A DNA stretch of 64,000 bases from UBA1227 sp963629305 (GCA_963629305.1 CAVGIJ010000004.1:32560-96559), one strand, 5' to 3'; shown: positions 7,445-16,629, counted from the first letter of the stretch. The notes: generated from the letters alone by a model not told the origin. Numbers and translations are program-made.

Positions 7445-8980
7445 TCAGTCAACTATGAGAGATTCACCGGTCATTTCTTTTGGCTGAGGAAGTCCCATTA
7501 TCTTAAGAATTGTCGGTGAAAGGTCACAGAGTCTGCCTCCTTCACGGAGCTTGACATCTCCGCATCCTATGACAGCGAACGGAACAGGATTTGTTGTATG
7601 AGCGGTGAAGGCGGAACCGTCAGGCTCATACATCTTGTCAGCGTTGCCGTGGTCAGCTGTAAGGAGGATTGCTCCGCCCATTTTAAGAACGGCGTCTTCA
7701 AGTCTTCCTACACATGTATCGACGGTTTCAACGGCTTTTACGGCTGCGTCAAAAACGCCTGTATGTCCGACCATGTCGCAGTTCGCAAAGTTTACTATGA
7801 TCGTGTCATACTTATCGGAGAGAACTGCTTTTACGAGTTTGTCTGTAACCTCCGGTGCGCTCATTTCAGGCTGAAGGTCATATGTTGTAACCTTAGGACT
7901 CGGAACAAGAATTCTGTCCTCGCCATCATTTACCGTCTCAACACCGCCGTTAAAGAAGAATGTTACATGCGCATACTTCTCTGTCTCTGCAATGCGGAGT
8001 TGTTTCTTTCCGCTTGCAGCAAGGTATTCGCCGAGAGTGTTTGTAAGCTCCTCGGGCTTAAATGCTGTTTCTACGTTCGGCATGGTTGCATCGTACTGAG
8101 TCATGCATACATAGTAAACCGGGAAGTAAGGACGATCAAAGCCCGTAAATTTATCGTCAACGAATGTACGTGTTATCTCACGTGCGCGGTCAGGACGGAA
8201 GTTGAAGAAAATAACGCTGTCATTTTTCTCTACGCGTCCCTCATCCATGAGTACGGTCGGAAGAACAAATTCATCTGTGAGATGCTTTCCGTCGCCGTCT
8301 ACGGTCTCGTAGGAGGCTTTTACGGCCAAGGCAGCGTCATCGGCTTTTATTCCCTCGCCGTTTACGAATGCATTGTAGGCCTTGCTTACACGCTCCCATC
8401 TGTTGTCACGATCCATTGCATAAAAACGTCCTGTAACGGTTGCAAGCTTTCCGACTCCGAGTTCATCCATCTTTTCTTGGAGCTTGGCAATGTACTCTAC
8501 TCCGGATGTCGGCGGTACGTCACGTCCGTCAAGGATTCCGTGCACGTAAACCTTAGTAAGTCCGTTTCTCTTTGCAAGCTCGAGAAGTCCGAAGAGATGT
8601 TTTATGTGGCTGTGAACACCGCCGTCTGAGAGAAGTCCCATGAGGTGAAGTGCCGAGTTATGCTCTTTGCAATTCTTTACAGCACCCATAAAGGCTTCGT
8701 TTGAGAAAAAATCTCCGTCTTCAATTGACTTGGTTATTCTTGTAAGCTCCTGGTATACAATGCGTCCTGCACCGATATTGGTATGACCTACCTCGGAATT
8801 TCCCATCTGTCCGTCAGGAAGACCGACATCCAAACCGGATGCACCGATAGTAGTATGTGGGCACTTTGTCATTATTTCATCGAGCCTTGGTGTTTTTGCG
8901 GCTACAATGGCGTTTCCGTATTTCTCATCCGGAACCCATCCGAAGCCGTCCATAATGCAAAGTACAACTGGTTTTTTCAT
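7445..8980 (-). CDS. gpmI: 2,3-bisphosphoglycerate-independent phosphoglycerate mutase
   Basis: Glycolytic enzyme of 511 residues interconverting 3- and 2-phosphoglycerate through a phosphoserine intermediate, using manganese. The alkaline-phosphatase fold motifs are clear: MDGFG with metal-binding aspartate near residue 11, the nucleophile serine in QMGNSEVGH (about 62), HTNIGAGR, RDVPP, and ADHGNAD near the end. Length matches the family. It is the last gene of the degV-pgk-tpiA-gpmI run. Confidence 0.97.
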   Translation of the reverse strand: MKKPVVLCIMDGFGWVPDEKYGNAIVAAKTPRLDEIMTKCPHTTIGASGLDVGLPDGQMGNSEVGHTNIGAGRIVYQELTRITKSIEDGDFFSNEAFMGAVKNCKEHNSALHLMGLLSDGGVHSHIKHLFGLLELAKRNGLTKVYVHGILDGRDVPPTSGVEYIAKLQEKMDELGVGKLATVTGRFYAMDRDNRWERVSKAYNAFVNGEGIKADDAALAVKASYETVDGDGKHLTDEFVLPTVLMDEGRVEKNDSVIFFNFRPDRAREITRTFVDDKFTGFDRPYFPVYYVCMTQYDATMPNVETAFKPEELTNTLGEYLAASGKKQLRIAETEKYAHVTFFFNGGVETVNDGEDRILVPSPKVTTYDLQPEMSAPEVTDKLVKAVLSDKYDTIIVNFANCDMVGHTGVFDAAVKAVETVDTCVGRLEDAVLKMGGAILLTADHGNADKMYEPDGSAFTAHTTNPVPFAVIGCGDVKLREGGRLCDLSPTILKIMGLPQPKEMTGESLIVD

Positions 8981-9012
8981 AGTTTGTGCGCCTTTCTGTT
9001 TTTAAGACTTTA

Positions 9013-9780
9013 TCAAACGCTTGCGGCTTTAACTATTTCGGCAAAGTCGGGAGCTTTGAGCGAAGCTCCGCCGATAAGTCCGCCGTCAATGTCCTCCATT
9101 GCAAGGAGCTCGGCTGCGTTACCGGCATTCATTGATCCGCCGTACTGAACTACAAATGCATTGGCAGCATCTGTGCTGTAGAGTTCTGCGATAAGTCCGC
9201 GGATGTAATTGTTTACTTCATTTGCCTGTTCAGCTGTAGCTGTTTTACCGGTGCCGATAGCCCATACGGGCTCGTAAGCGATAATTACGTTTTTAAGCTG
9301 TTCCTCCGTAACATTCTGAAGAGCGATCTTTGTCTGTGTTGAAACTGTCTCGAATGTGATATTTTTTTCGCGCTGTGTGAGTGTTTCACCGACGCAAAGA
9401 ATAACCTTAAGTCCTGCCCCCAAAGCTGCGTCAACTCTCTTTGAAACAGTGTCATCTGTTTCGCCGAAATACTGGCGTCTCTCTGAGTGTCCGATTACAA
9501 CGTACTCAACACCCATGGAAGTGAGCATCTGAGGGGAAATCTCTCCTGTAAATGCACCTTTTTCTTCCCAGTGGCAGTTTTCTGCGCCGACCTTAATATT
9601 TGTACCCTCAGTGCAGTAAAGAGCTGTCTGCAGGTCAATATACGGTACGCAGATAATAACGTCACAATCTGCATTTTCTACAAGTGGTTTCATCTCATTG
9701 ATGAGTTCTGCAGCTTCAACCGGAGTCTTGTTCATTTTCCAGTTACCTGCGATAACTGCTTTACGGAGTTCTTTGTTCAT
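9013..9780 (-). CDS. tpiA: Triosephosphate isomerase
   Basis: TIM-barrel enzyme of 255 residues interconverting dihydroxyacetone phosphate and glyceraldehyde 3-phosphate. It has AGNWKMNK with the catalytic lysine, GHSERRQYF with catalytic histidine, AYEPVWAIGTGKTA with catalytic glutamate, and the phosphate-binding GGSMNAGNA. It lies 32 bases upstream of gpmI and 113 bases downstream of pgk, all on the minus strand. Confidence 0.97.
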   Translation of the reverse strand: MNKELRKAVIAGNWKMNKTPVEAAELINEMKPLVENADCDVIICVPYIDLQTALYCTEGTNIKVGAENCHWEEKGAFTGEISPQMLTSMGVEYVVIGHSERRQYFGETDDTVSKRVDAALGAGLKVILCVGETLTQREKNITFETVSTQTKIALQNVTEEQLKNVIIAYEPVWAIGTGKTATAEQANEVNNYIRGLIAELYSTDAANAFVVQYGGSMNAGNAAELLAMEDIDGGLIGGASLKAPDFAEIVKAASV

Positions 9781-9893
9781 TCTGAAAACCTTCTTCTACT
9801 ACTATTTTTTTAATTGGTTACATTGTTATTGAGCTGTTTTATTGCAGCGATTTGTTTTTCGCACTGCACTTTTTAAATGAAGCTTTCGGCTGC

Positions 9894-11102
9894 TTATCTG
9901 TCGTTCATTGCGGCAATGCCCGGGAGATCTTTGCCCTCGAGGAATTCGAGTGATGCGCCGCCGCCTGTTGAGATGTGTGTCATCTTGTCGCCGAGACCGA
10001 GTGTATTTACGGCAGCTGCCGAATCTCCGCCGCCTATAACTGTTATAGCGTCAGAATCAGCCATTGCCTGAGCAACCGCAAGTGTGCCCTTTGCAAGTGT
10101 CGGATTTTCAAATACGCCCATAGGTCCGTTCCATACAACTGTCTTTGCCGATTTTACTTCTTCTGCAAAGAGTGCGGCTGTCTTTGGTCCGATATCAAGA
10201 CCTTCACAGTCATCGGGAATTTTGCATGACTCAACAATTTCTGTATCTATAGGTCCGTCAATAGGATCCGGGAAGTTCTTTGCAACAACCGTGTCTATGG
10301 GGAGAAGGAGCTTAACGCCTTTTTCTTCCGCCTTTTTCATCATGTCCTTACAGTAGTCAATCTTTGTTTCATCAAGGAGAGACTTACCTGTTTCGTATCC
10401 CTTTGCGGCAAGGAATGTAAATGCCATACCGCCGCCGATTATGAGAGTGTCAGCCTTGCTGAGAAGATTTTCGATAACAGAAAGTTTGTCTGCAACCTTT
10501 GCACCGCCGAGAATCGTTACGAATGGACGCTGTGGATCCTCAACGGCATTTCCGAGGTATCTGAGTTCTTTTTCAATGAGGTATCCGCATACAGCCTCGT
10601 CAACGTAGTCTACGACGCCTACTGTAGAGCAATGTGCCCTGTGGGCAGTTCCGAATGCGTCGTTTACGAAAATATCTGCAAGAGAACCGAGCTCTTTTGA
10701 AAATGCTTCTTCGTTCTTTGTTTCCTCTGCGCGGTAACGTGTATTCTGGAGGAGAACAATTTCGCCGTCTTTCATTGCGCTTACCGCAGCTTTTGCATTT
10801 TCACCGACAACACAGTCATCGGCAGCAAATTTAATTTCCATACCGAGAAGCTCTGAAAGTCTCTTTGCAACAGGTTTAAGGGAAAGCTCAGGTTTTGGCT
10901 CTCCCTTCGGTTTTCCGAGGTGTGAGCAAAGTATTACTTTGCCGCCGTCTGAAACCAGCTTTTTAATTGTCGGAAGAGCGGCAACGAGTCTGTTCTCGTC
11001 TGTGATCTTTCCGTCCTTAAGAGGTACATTGAAGTCGCAACGTACCAAAACTCTTTTACCTTTTACGTTGATGTCGTCTACGGTTTTTTTGTTAAGAGTC
11101 AT
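9894..11102 (-). CDS. pgk: Phosphoglycerate kinase
   Basis: Enzyme of 402 residues making ATP from 1,3-bisphosphoglycerate. Family landmarks: VRCDFNVPLKDGKITDENR, SHLGKPKG, NDAFGTAHRAHCS, GGAKVADK, and the nucleotide loop WNGPMGVFE with GGGDSAAAV. Only 28 bases separate it from degV upstream, so the transcript probably begins at the degV promoter. A glyceraldehyde-3-phosphate dehydrogenase gene, the usual neighbour, is absent from the window. Confidence 0.97.
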   Translation of the reverse strand: MTLNKKTVDDINVKGKRVLVRCDFNVPLKDGKITDENRLVAALPTIKKLVSDGGKVILCSHLGKPKGEPKPELSLKPVAKRLSELLGMEIKFAADDCVVGENAKAAVSAMKDGEIVLLQNTRYRAEETKNEEAFSKELGSLADIFVNDAFGTAHRAHCSTVGVVDYVDEAVCGYLIEKELRYLGNAVEDPQRPFVTILGGAKVADKLSVIENLLSKADTLIIGGGMAFTFLAAKGYETGKSLLDETKIDYCKDMMKKAEEKGVKLLLPIDTVVAKNFPDPIDGPIDTEIVESCKIPDDCEGLDIGPKTAALFAEEVKSAKTVVWNGPMGVFENPTLAKGTLAVAQAMADSDAITVIGGGDSAAAVNTLGLGDKMTHISTGGGASLEFLEGKDLPGIAAMNDR

Positions 11103-11130
11103 TTTTCTTCTATCCTTTCATGAATAAATA

Positions 11131-11994
11131 TCATTCTTCGTAGCAAAGTGCAAGTGCAGCTTTGCTTGCCCCGTAAGCCGAAACAGCCCCGAGTTTATAA
11201 AGTGCTACAGGTGGATATCCGAGTTCTTCTTTAAGGAGCATAGCAATTGCTTTTGCCTCTTTGATACGTGTCGCATATCCTATTGCGTAGTCCTGCTTTT
11301 TTTCGGAAAGTGCGGCTACGCAGTATGTGTAGAACTGATCAAAAGCCGAATGATCTCCCTTGATTATAGGGAGCTCTTCTGCTTTTTTTGTCGTGATTTT
11401 AAGAGCGGGATACGGGTGATAACCGCCGCCGAAGGATACCCATTTTCTCCAACTCTTGGTTGGATCATTGTATGAAAACGGAATATTGAAAGCGTCAACC
11501 ATGAGTATCATTTTGTCCTTGCTCTCCTTGATAACCTCGATTATGGTATCAAAATCTGTACCGCTTGCGGCGAGTTTTGCCGCTTTAAGTACGAGGAATC
11601 CGGCAGACATGCTGTAATTTTCGGTGTCTATAACTTCAATTTTTATGTCTGCTGTCGGATTCTGTTCTCTGAACAATGTAATTGCTTCTTTAGCCGACTT
11701 GTGCATAGGAAAATCCTCTACTCCCGCCAGTATCACCGCAATACTGTTGAATCCGCATGTAGCGGCGTTTTTATAGCGATCAAGGAAGACTGCGGCAGGG
11801 ATATAGAAGTTTTTGATCTTTCCCTTCGGAGCGGGGAGTATCTCATAGAAGTTTTCATGTGAAAAATCTATGCCCTCGCTGAAAAATCTCTCGTCAATAT
11901 TAAACGTTGTGGCGAGAACCTCAACATCATAGTTGTCAACGAGTCCAAGCGGAAGGTCACTACAGGTGTCTGTTATAACCATAGTTTTGCTCAT
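11131..11994 (-). CDS. DegV-family fatty-acid-binding protein
   Basis: DegV family protein of 287 residues; known members bind a fatty acid and some supply fatty acyl groups for acyl phosphate formation. The start ITDTCSDLP matches the conserved TDSxxDLP motif, and the two-domain layout (about 1-165 and 166-287) is of normal length. It lacks the usual SGT motif spelling, so ligand details may differ. An AGGAGGA site precedes the ATG and a strong promoter lies 26 bases further up. It heads the glycolytic genes. Confidence 0.85.
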   Translation of the reverse strand: MSKTMVITDTCSDLPLGLVDNYDVEVLATTFNIDERFFSEGIDFSHENFYEILPAPKGKIKNFYIPAAVFLDRYKNAATCGFNSIAVILAGVEDFPMHKSAKEAITLFREQNPTADIKIEVIDTENYSMSAGFLVLKAAKLAASGTDFDTIIEVIKESKDKMILMVDAFNIPFSYNDPTKSWRKWVSFGGGYHPYPALKITTKKAEELPIIKGDHSAFDQFYTYCVAALSEKKQDYAIGYATRIKEAKAIAMLLKEELGYPPVALYKLGAVSAYGASKAALALCYEE

Positions 11995-12019
11995 AAAAAA
12001 TCCTCCTAATACACAATCT

Positions 12020-12047
12020 ATTATAATAAATATTTTTATTTTGTCAA
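12020..12047 (-). promoter_or_regulatory. Promoter of the degV-pgk-tpiA-gpmI run
   Basis: Consensus TTGACA (12042-12047) and TATAAT (12020-12025) on the minus strand, 16-base spacer, just upstream of the degV ribosome site. Confidence 0.85.
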
Positions 12048-12085
12048 AACTTTAACAAGTGGTTTGATATTGTTTGTATATTTGA

Positions 12086-12601
12086 CTAAATGTTGTTTAT
12101 ATCCTTCCATTTGTAGTTGTGCAGTTCACCCGAACACAGAAGCTCCGGATAGTCCCACTGACGCAATGTTTCGTATACGGCAATCGCGACGGAGTTTGAG
12201 AGATTGAGGCTTCTGCACTCGTCCATCATGGGAATTCTTACACAGCGCTCCGGATTTTTGATAAGAAGTTCTTCGGGAAGGCCTTTTGTCTCTTTCCCGA
12301 AAAGAAGAAAACAGTTGTCGGGATAAGATGTGTCCGAGTGTTTCTTTTGCGCCTTGGTTGTGAAATAGAAAAATGTACCGTTTTTATTTTTCTCAAAAAA
12401 ATCAGTGAGATTTTCGTAATATGTAATGTTCAGAAAATGCCAATAATCAAGTCCCGAACGCTTAAGATTTTTGTCAGTTACGGTAAAGCCCATTGGTTTT
12501 ACAATATGAAGATTTGCGCCTGTACATGCACAGGTTCTTGCAATATTTCCGGTGTTTTGAGGAATCTCAGGTTCCACCAGGACAATATTGAGAGATGCCA
12601 A
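12086..12601 (-). CDS. trmL: tRNA (cytidine/uridine-34 2'-O)-methyltransferase
   Basis: SPOUT-fold RNA methyltransferase of 171 residues that methylates the wobble ribose of tRNA-Leu using SAM. The knot motifs are present: NIVLVEPEIPQNTGNIARTC, LLFGKETKGLPEELL and IPMMDECRSLNLSNSVAIAVYE. The start is TTG, giving the normal N-terminus, with GGGGGT upstream. It may form its own unit: the plus-strand remnant lies ahead of it and a promoter must lie in the 12602-12690 interval. Confidence 0.93.
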   Translation of the reverse strand: MASLNIVLVEPEIPQNTGNIARTCACTGANLHIVKPMGFTVTDKNLKRSGLDYWHFLNITYYENLTDFFEKNKNGTFFYFTTKAQKKHSDTSYPDNCFLLFGKETKGLPEELLIKNPERCVRIPMMDECRSLNLSNSVAIAVYETLRQWDYPELLCSGELHNYKWKDINNI

Positions 12602-12683
12602 TTTTATTACCCCCGATTAGTATGTTTATAAAGTTTTTCTACAAAATTAGGATATCATAATAAGCCGAATAAATCCATATTTT

Positions 12684-12870
12684 TTGCGCAACATAAGGAC
12701 AGTTCCGGCCGCATTCTTCGTCACTCTTGATTATCTTAAGAGTGACGAGGCTCTGATATGACCGTGCGTATGATAAAAGAGGGTCATATCGTCGGGAACC
12801 ATTCCGCTACACATCCCATATTTTCGGAGATATCAAGAACCGAGATGGCAAAAGAGATTGAGACATGTGA
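12684..12870 (+). pseudogene. Frameshifted polysaccharide deacetylase remnant
   Basis: Two frames together spell a piece of a PdaA-like NodB-fold deacetylase. In the first (12684-12758) is VPAAFFVTLDYLKSDEALI, ending at TGA 12759-12761. In the frame starting at 12758 it continues with VRMIKEGHIVGNHSATHP, the zinc-binding GHxxGNHSxTHP motif, and EMAKEIE. The join needs a single frame change at about 12756-12760. The upstream beta strand and signal peptide and all downstream motifs (RPP, the late histidine) are missing or unrecognisable after about 12870. It is read as a decayed gene, not a functional short protein. Confidence 0.8.
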
Positions 12871-12952
12871 TACTTCTTCATTCGGTTTTAGGCACAAATG
12901 CACAGATACTCGGCAATGTATTCAGATCCTTAAACGATTTTCCGAAGAACTG

Positions 12953-12987
12953 AAAAAGTCCGCTTCGCTTTATTCAGCGAAGCGGAC
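12953..12987 (-). terminator. Terminator of the valS-potassium operon
   Basis: Perfect 12-pair stem GTCCGCTTCGCT / AGCGAAGCGGAC with loop TTATTC. On the minus strand it is followed by TTTTT and comes directly after the sensor gene stop. Confidence 0.88.
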
Positions 12988-12991
12988 CGGG

Positions 12992-13969
12992 TTATTTCGT
13001 TATATCCAAAAGATTGTCAACCGTCTGAGTCAGATAATCTGATTCCTGCTCGATAATCTTCAATTTTTTAACAACATCTTCCTCCGCCATGAGATTGAGA
13101 TTTTCCACCATATTTTTTGAATTCTTGTGTATGAGAGAAATTCTAGGATACATGTCGTGGGAAATCCCCTTCATGACCATGGCTTTTAGTTGTTCTCGTT
13201 CGTGTGATCTTGCTTCCTGCCTTTTTTCATCCTCAAGCTCCTCACGTTCAAAAGCTATGGATACTTGTGAGAGAAGGGCAATAAGACAGTCCTCAGCTTC
13301 ATGTGAAAGTTCTTTTTCGGTGCAGTCTACACTCACAACACCTATTGTTTTACTGTTGCTTCTTATGGGGATATATTTGAAATTCGCATCGGAAAATTCC
13401 GTTTCTCCGTGACCGCATTTTGATGAGTTTTTAAAACACCATTTACGAGCTTCATTAGTGTCGCTTTTGTCAATATCAAATGCGAATTCAACCTCACATC
13501 CGGTAAGCTTTGTCAGGGCATCATCAGCGTATTTTACAACGTGGTCTATCCCGTGAATTGAGAGAAGTCCCTCGCTTGCTTCATAGAGCTTTTTGTGGAG
13601 GTTTTCATTGTACTTTGAGGTCTTAATTTGCTTTTGCAATCTTACAACCAATGTATTTACGATGAGAGCAACAAGCAAAAAGAGTGTTGCCGAAACAGCA
13701 AAACTTCTGCTGTGCGATACCCATTTGTAACGGGGTTCAAGGAAAAGAAAATCATGTGTAAGTACGAACAGTACAGATGCAAAAACCGTTGAGATGAAAC
13801 TTTTGGTTTGCATGATAACGATGAGTACTCCGAGTAGGTACAGCATCAGCAGATTTTCAGAGTGTACCTTGTATCCGTCAAGAACATACGCGAGTAAACT
13901 GGTCAATGCATATATGATAATTACCTGAAGAAAGTTATTTGCAAATGTACGAAATTTATCATTTTTCAT
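12992..13969 (-). CDS. KdpD-like sensor lacking the kinase ATPase domain
   Basis: A 325-residue protein with four membrane helices of the KdpD DUF4118 type (about 12-110, with YLLGVLIVIMQTKS), a GAF-like domain (about 125-235) and a helical H-box region (ISHDMYPRISLIH, His271). It ends at residue 325, some 54 residues past the histidine, where N, G1 and G2 boxes should begin; a terminator follows at once. The stop is therefore a real end in this genome. It cannot autophosphorylate alone. It may be a truncated relic, a dimer partner of another kinase, or a potassium sensor without kinase output. It overlaps trkH by 11 bases, which ties it to potassium uptake. Confidence 0.8.
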   Translation of the reverse strand: MKNDKFRTFANNFLQVIIIYALTSLLAYVLDGYKVHSENLLMLYLLGVLIVIMQTKSFISTVFASVLFVLTHDFLFLEPRYKWVSHSRSFAVSATLFLLVALIVNTLVVRLQKQIKTSKYNENLHKKLYEASEGLLSIHGIDHVVKYADDALTKLTGCEVEFAFDIDKSDTNEARKWCFKNSSKCGHGETEFSDANFKYIPIRSNSKTIGVVSVDCTEKELSHEAEDCLIALLSQVSIAFEREELEDEKRQEARSHEREQLKAMVMKGISHDMYPRISLIHKNSKNMVENLNLMAEEDVVKKLKIIEQESDYLTQTVDNLLDITK

Positions 13970-15488
13970 TTGCTTTTTTCCCCTTCCTTTTTCGTGCGAA
14001 AATTATCCCGGAAAACAATTCTTTTATATCGGCTATAATTCTTGCCACGGCAAAAATTATGATATATACTTCCAGTCTTGCTATAAGCATTTCTATGATG
14101 ATAATCCACATCTCGGGATTACTCATTTCCGGATTGGAAATTCCTATGGAGAGACCGACTGTACCGAGTGCCGAGAAACATTCGATGATGGAATCTCTGA
14201 AACTGTTGCCGCAAATCATGAGTCCCAAGGAACCCATAAAGCCGATAATCATGTATATGAGTATATATGTATAATTTTGGCTTTGCTCATTGTCTGTTAT
14301 TGTTTCCTCTTTGCCGAAACGGTTGATTTTTCGCGGATAGATAACACGCTTCGGTGAAATCTGTTCACGCACGTCATAAAAAAGGCTGCGTGCCGCGAGG
14401 GCTGTACGGGATGCTTTTATACCGCCGGCTGTGGAACCGCTGTGTCCGCCTATGAGCATCAGGAACAAAAGCGGAATAAGCGCATAACTCGAATTCGGTA
14501 AAAAGTCGTTTACGGTTGAAAGCCCGGTTGTTGACAGTATGGAAACGACTTGGAAAAGCGCATTGTCAATAGCACTGAGGATGTTCGGACAAATGCCCTG
14601 TGTAAGCATCATTACAACTGTTATGGGTGTTACGATTGCTATGACAAATGCAGTTACTCTTGTCTCGCAATGTGAAAAGAATTCTCTGAATCTGCCGCGC
14701 AAGAGCAAAAGACTTGCCATGAAATTTGTGCTTCCGAGAATCATAAGCACAATTGATATGATGTCTATAGGTACGCTGTGCCAGTATCCGATGCTGTCAT
14801 TTTTAGTTGAAAAACCACCCGTCGCAACAGCGGAAATAGAATGGTTTATGGCATCAAACGGCTCCATACCGAAAATGATATAGGAAACAGTTCCGCCGAT
14901 GATGAATCCGAGGTAGATGTATACAATGGTTCTTGCCGAATGAAGCAGGCTCGGTGTCAACTTGTCGGTATGACCTTCCGCATTGAAAATCTGCATGCCG
15001 TAAACGTTGGAGAGTACGGATGAAAGAATAAGTATGAGACCGACCCCTCCGAAAAGATGAAGAACCGAGCGATAGAGAAGAATGAGATGTGAGGCTTCTT
15101 CAACATTTGTTATGGTGAAACCCGTTGTGGTGAATCCGCTGGTGGCTTCAAATACGGCTTGTGTAAAGGTATACTCTCCCGTCATTACAAACGGAACCGA
15201 GCCTATCAATATGGAGACTATCCATATAAGCAAAACTATCAATGATCCGGAGTGCCTTTTGAGTGTCATGCTGTAATCTGTACCCGTAAATATCTTGATA
15301 AGGTATCCGCTGAAGATTGAGAGCACACCGGGAACCGCAAAACAAGGTATCTGGGTTTTTTCCCACGGGTAAAAAGGAAGAACAAGTAGGGGAATCAGCA
15401 TGATGATACCAAGCATGATTATGGCATACGCGAGTGCACCGAGTATGTTCTTTACATCTGAAAATGCGCGGTTGTCAGTAAGTTTCAT
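13959..15488 (-). CDS. trkH: Trk/Ktr potassium uptake channel subunit TrkH
   Basis: Integral membrane protein of 509 residues forming the potassium-conducting subunit of a Trk/Ktr system. Four pore-like repeats are seen, including EATSGFTTTGFT, SAVATGGFST, STTGLST and SALGTVGLSIG, whose glycines make the selectivity filter. GGHSGSTAGGIK is a typical TrkH stretch. It acts with the two TrkA-type NAD-binding proteins encoded just upstream. Confidence 0.95.
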   Translation of the reverse strand: MKLTDNRAFSDVKNILGALAYAIIMLGIIMLIPLLVLPFYPWEKTQIPCFAVPGVLSIFSGYLIKIFTGTDYSMTLKRHSGSLIVLLIWIVSILIGSVPFVMTGEYTFTQAVFEATSGFTTTGFTITNVEEASHLILLYRSVLHLFGGVGLILILSSVLSNVYGMQIFNAEGHTDKLTPSLLHSARTIVYIYLGFIIGGTVSYIIFGMEPFDAINHSISAVATGGFSTKNDSIGYWHSVPIDIISIVLMILGSTNFMASLLLLRGRFREFFSHCETRVTAFVIAIVTPITVVMMLTQGICPNILSAIDNALFQVVSILSTTGLSTVNDFLPNSSYALIPLLFLMLIGGHSGSTAGGIKASRTALAARSLFYDVREQISPKRVIYPRKINRFGKEETITDNEQSQNYTYILIYMIIGFMGSLGLMICGNSFRDSIIECFSALGTVGLSIGISNPEMSNPEMWIIIIEMLIARLEVYIIIFAVARIIADIKELFSGIIFARKRKGKKANEK

Positions 15489-15508
15489 AGTTTAAAGACC
15501 TCTGATCC

Positions 15509-16168
15509 TTATTTTGTGATTGCCGCTATTACTTTCTTTTGCTTTTCGGGAGAAGAAAGTATGAGTAGCTTATCTCCGGCATGTATTTCCGTACTTCCCG
15601 TGGGGATAATCATGTCTGATGATTTACGTATGATACAACCGATGATAGAGTTCTCGGGGAGTACGATATCAGAAAGTTTTCGGTTTACACAGGTATATGT
15701 GCTTTCAACCATTACCTCTGTTATTATAACGCGGTCATCCTCTATTGACATGGTCTTTATAAGGTTTTCTATGTTGGTTGCCTGGGCAATGTATTGCGCT
15801 ACCATATGTGTAGAACTTATAACGGTATTTACACCCAGTTCTTTGAACAATTCGGCGTTTTTCGGGTTGCCGACTGTGCATATGGTCTTCTTTACGCCAA
15901 AGCATCTTTTGGCATACTGACATATAGCAAGGTTGTCTGCGTCTTTATGTGTGAGTGCAACTATTACATCGAAATCGTTTATACCCGCTTCATTGAGTAC
16001 AAAATATTTTGAAGGGTCTCCGTTAAATACGGGAATCTTGTGTGTCGCTGTAAGATAATCACAGTACTCGCGGTCCTCGTTTATAACGATCAATTTATGC
16101 TTTTTCTTAACAAGGCTTCCTATAAGGAAGTCGGCCTGTGTACGGCCTCCGGCAACTACTATTCTCAT
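15509..16168 (-). CDS. trkA: TrkA-type RCK protein (N and C domains)
   Basis: Cytoplasmic gating subunit of 219 residues. An RCK N domain opens with a Rossmann motif (VVAGGRTQADFLIG) and a ribose-binding aspartate segment (VINEDREYC); a TrkA_C domain (about 135-219) ends with AGDKLLILSSPEKQ. Here the first glycine cluster is GGRTQA rather than the usual GxGxxG, so nucleotide preference may differ. Its start overlaps the stop of the shorter TrkA gene by 4 bases. Confidence 0.9.
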   Translation of the reverse strand: MRIVVAGGRTQADFLIGSLVKKKHKLIVINEDREYCDYLTATHKIPVFNGDPSKYFVLNEAGINDFDVIVALTHKDADNLAICQYAKRCFGVKKTICTVGNPKNAELFKELGVNTVISSTHMVAQYIAQATNIENLIKTMSIEDDRVIITEVMVESTYTCVNRKLSDIVLPENSIIGCIIRKSSDMIIPTGSTEIHAGDKLLILSSPEKQKKVIAAITK

Positions 16169-16602
16169 TCTTCTGCCTCCTCGTTTTCACCGAAGATACT
16201 TTCCTCAAAGACACCCATTGTGAGATTGAATGGGTAGACACCCTTTATGTTAAAACCTTTGATGAGTTTTTCTTTGTCAGTGTCTTCGAATCTTACGTAT
16301 ACGTTCGGTACGCCGAAGATTCTGCTCGCAATCTGGGCGAGCAGACTGTTTATGTTGTCGTTTCCGGTACATGCCACGAACATGGAAGCCTCGTCAATAT
16401 CGACATACCTAAGTGAGTCGAGGTCAATTCCGTCTGACTTGACTTGTATGCCGCCGAAGCTTTCCGGAAGTTTATTGAAAGCAGCTTCATTATTGTCAAG
16501 CACAACAACCTGGTAGCCCTTGTCGGAGAGCAGTGTTGCAAGTCTGCCGCCGAGACGTCCGCAGCCTGCGATTATAACCCGCTTCTTTTTTTCAAGTTTC
16601 AT
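16165..16602 (-). CDS. TrkA-N domain protein (short RCK subunit)
   Basis: A 145-residue protein with only an RCK N domain: IAGCGRLGGRLA is a canonical GxGxxG NAD-binding loop and VVLDNNEAAF supplies the acidic ribose ligand. It has no TrkA_C domain. With the neighbouring 219-residue protein it may make a mixed regulatory ring below TrkH. It sits 27 bases after valS and overlaps the next gene by 4 bases. Confidence 0.88.
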   Translation of the reverse strand: MKLEKKKRVIIAGCGRLGGRLATLLSDKGYQVVVLDNNEAAFNKLPESFGGIQVKSDGIDLDSLRYVDIDEASMFVACTGNDNINSLLAQIASRIFGVPNVYVRFEDTDKEKLIKGFNIKGVYPFNLTMGVFEESIFGENEEAEE

Positions 16603-16629
16603 TTTCAGTACACCTCATGGTGTTTAAAA

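Noticed and set aside
7598..8629. A 343-codon plus-strand open frame
   Set aside because: It is antisense to gpmI, has cysteine-rich unnatural composition and no ribosome site; it is a shadow of codon bias.
12758..13042. A 94-codon open frame as an intact gene
   Set aside because: It starts in the middle of a deacetylase motif, its end runs through a terminator into the antisense of the sensor gene; treated as part of a pseudogene.
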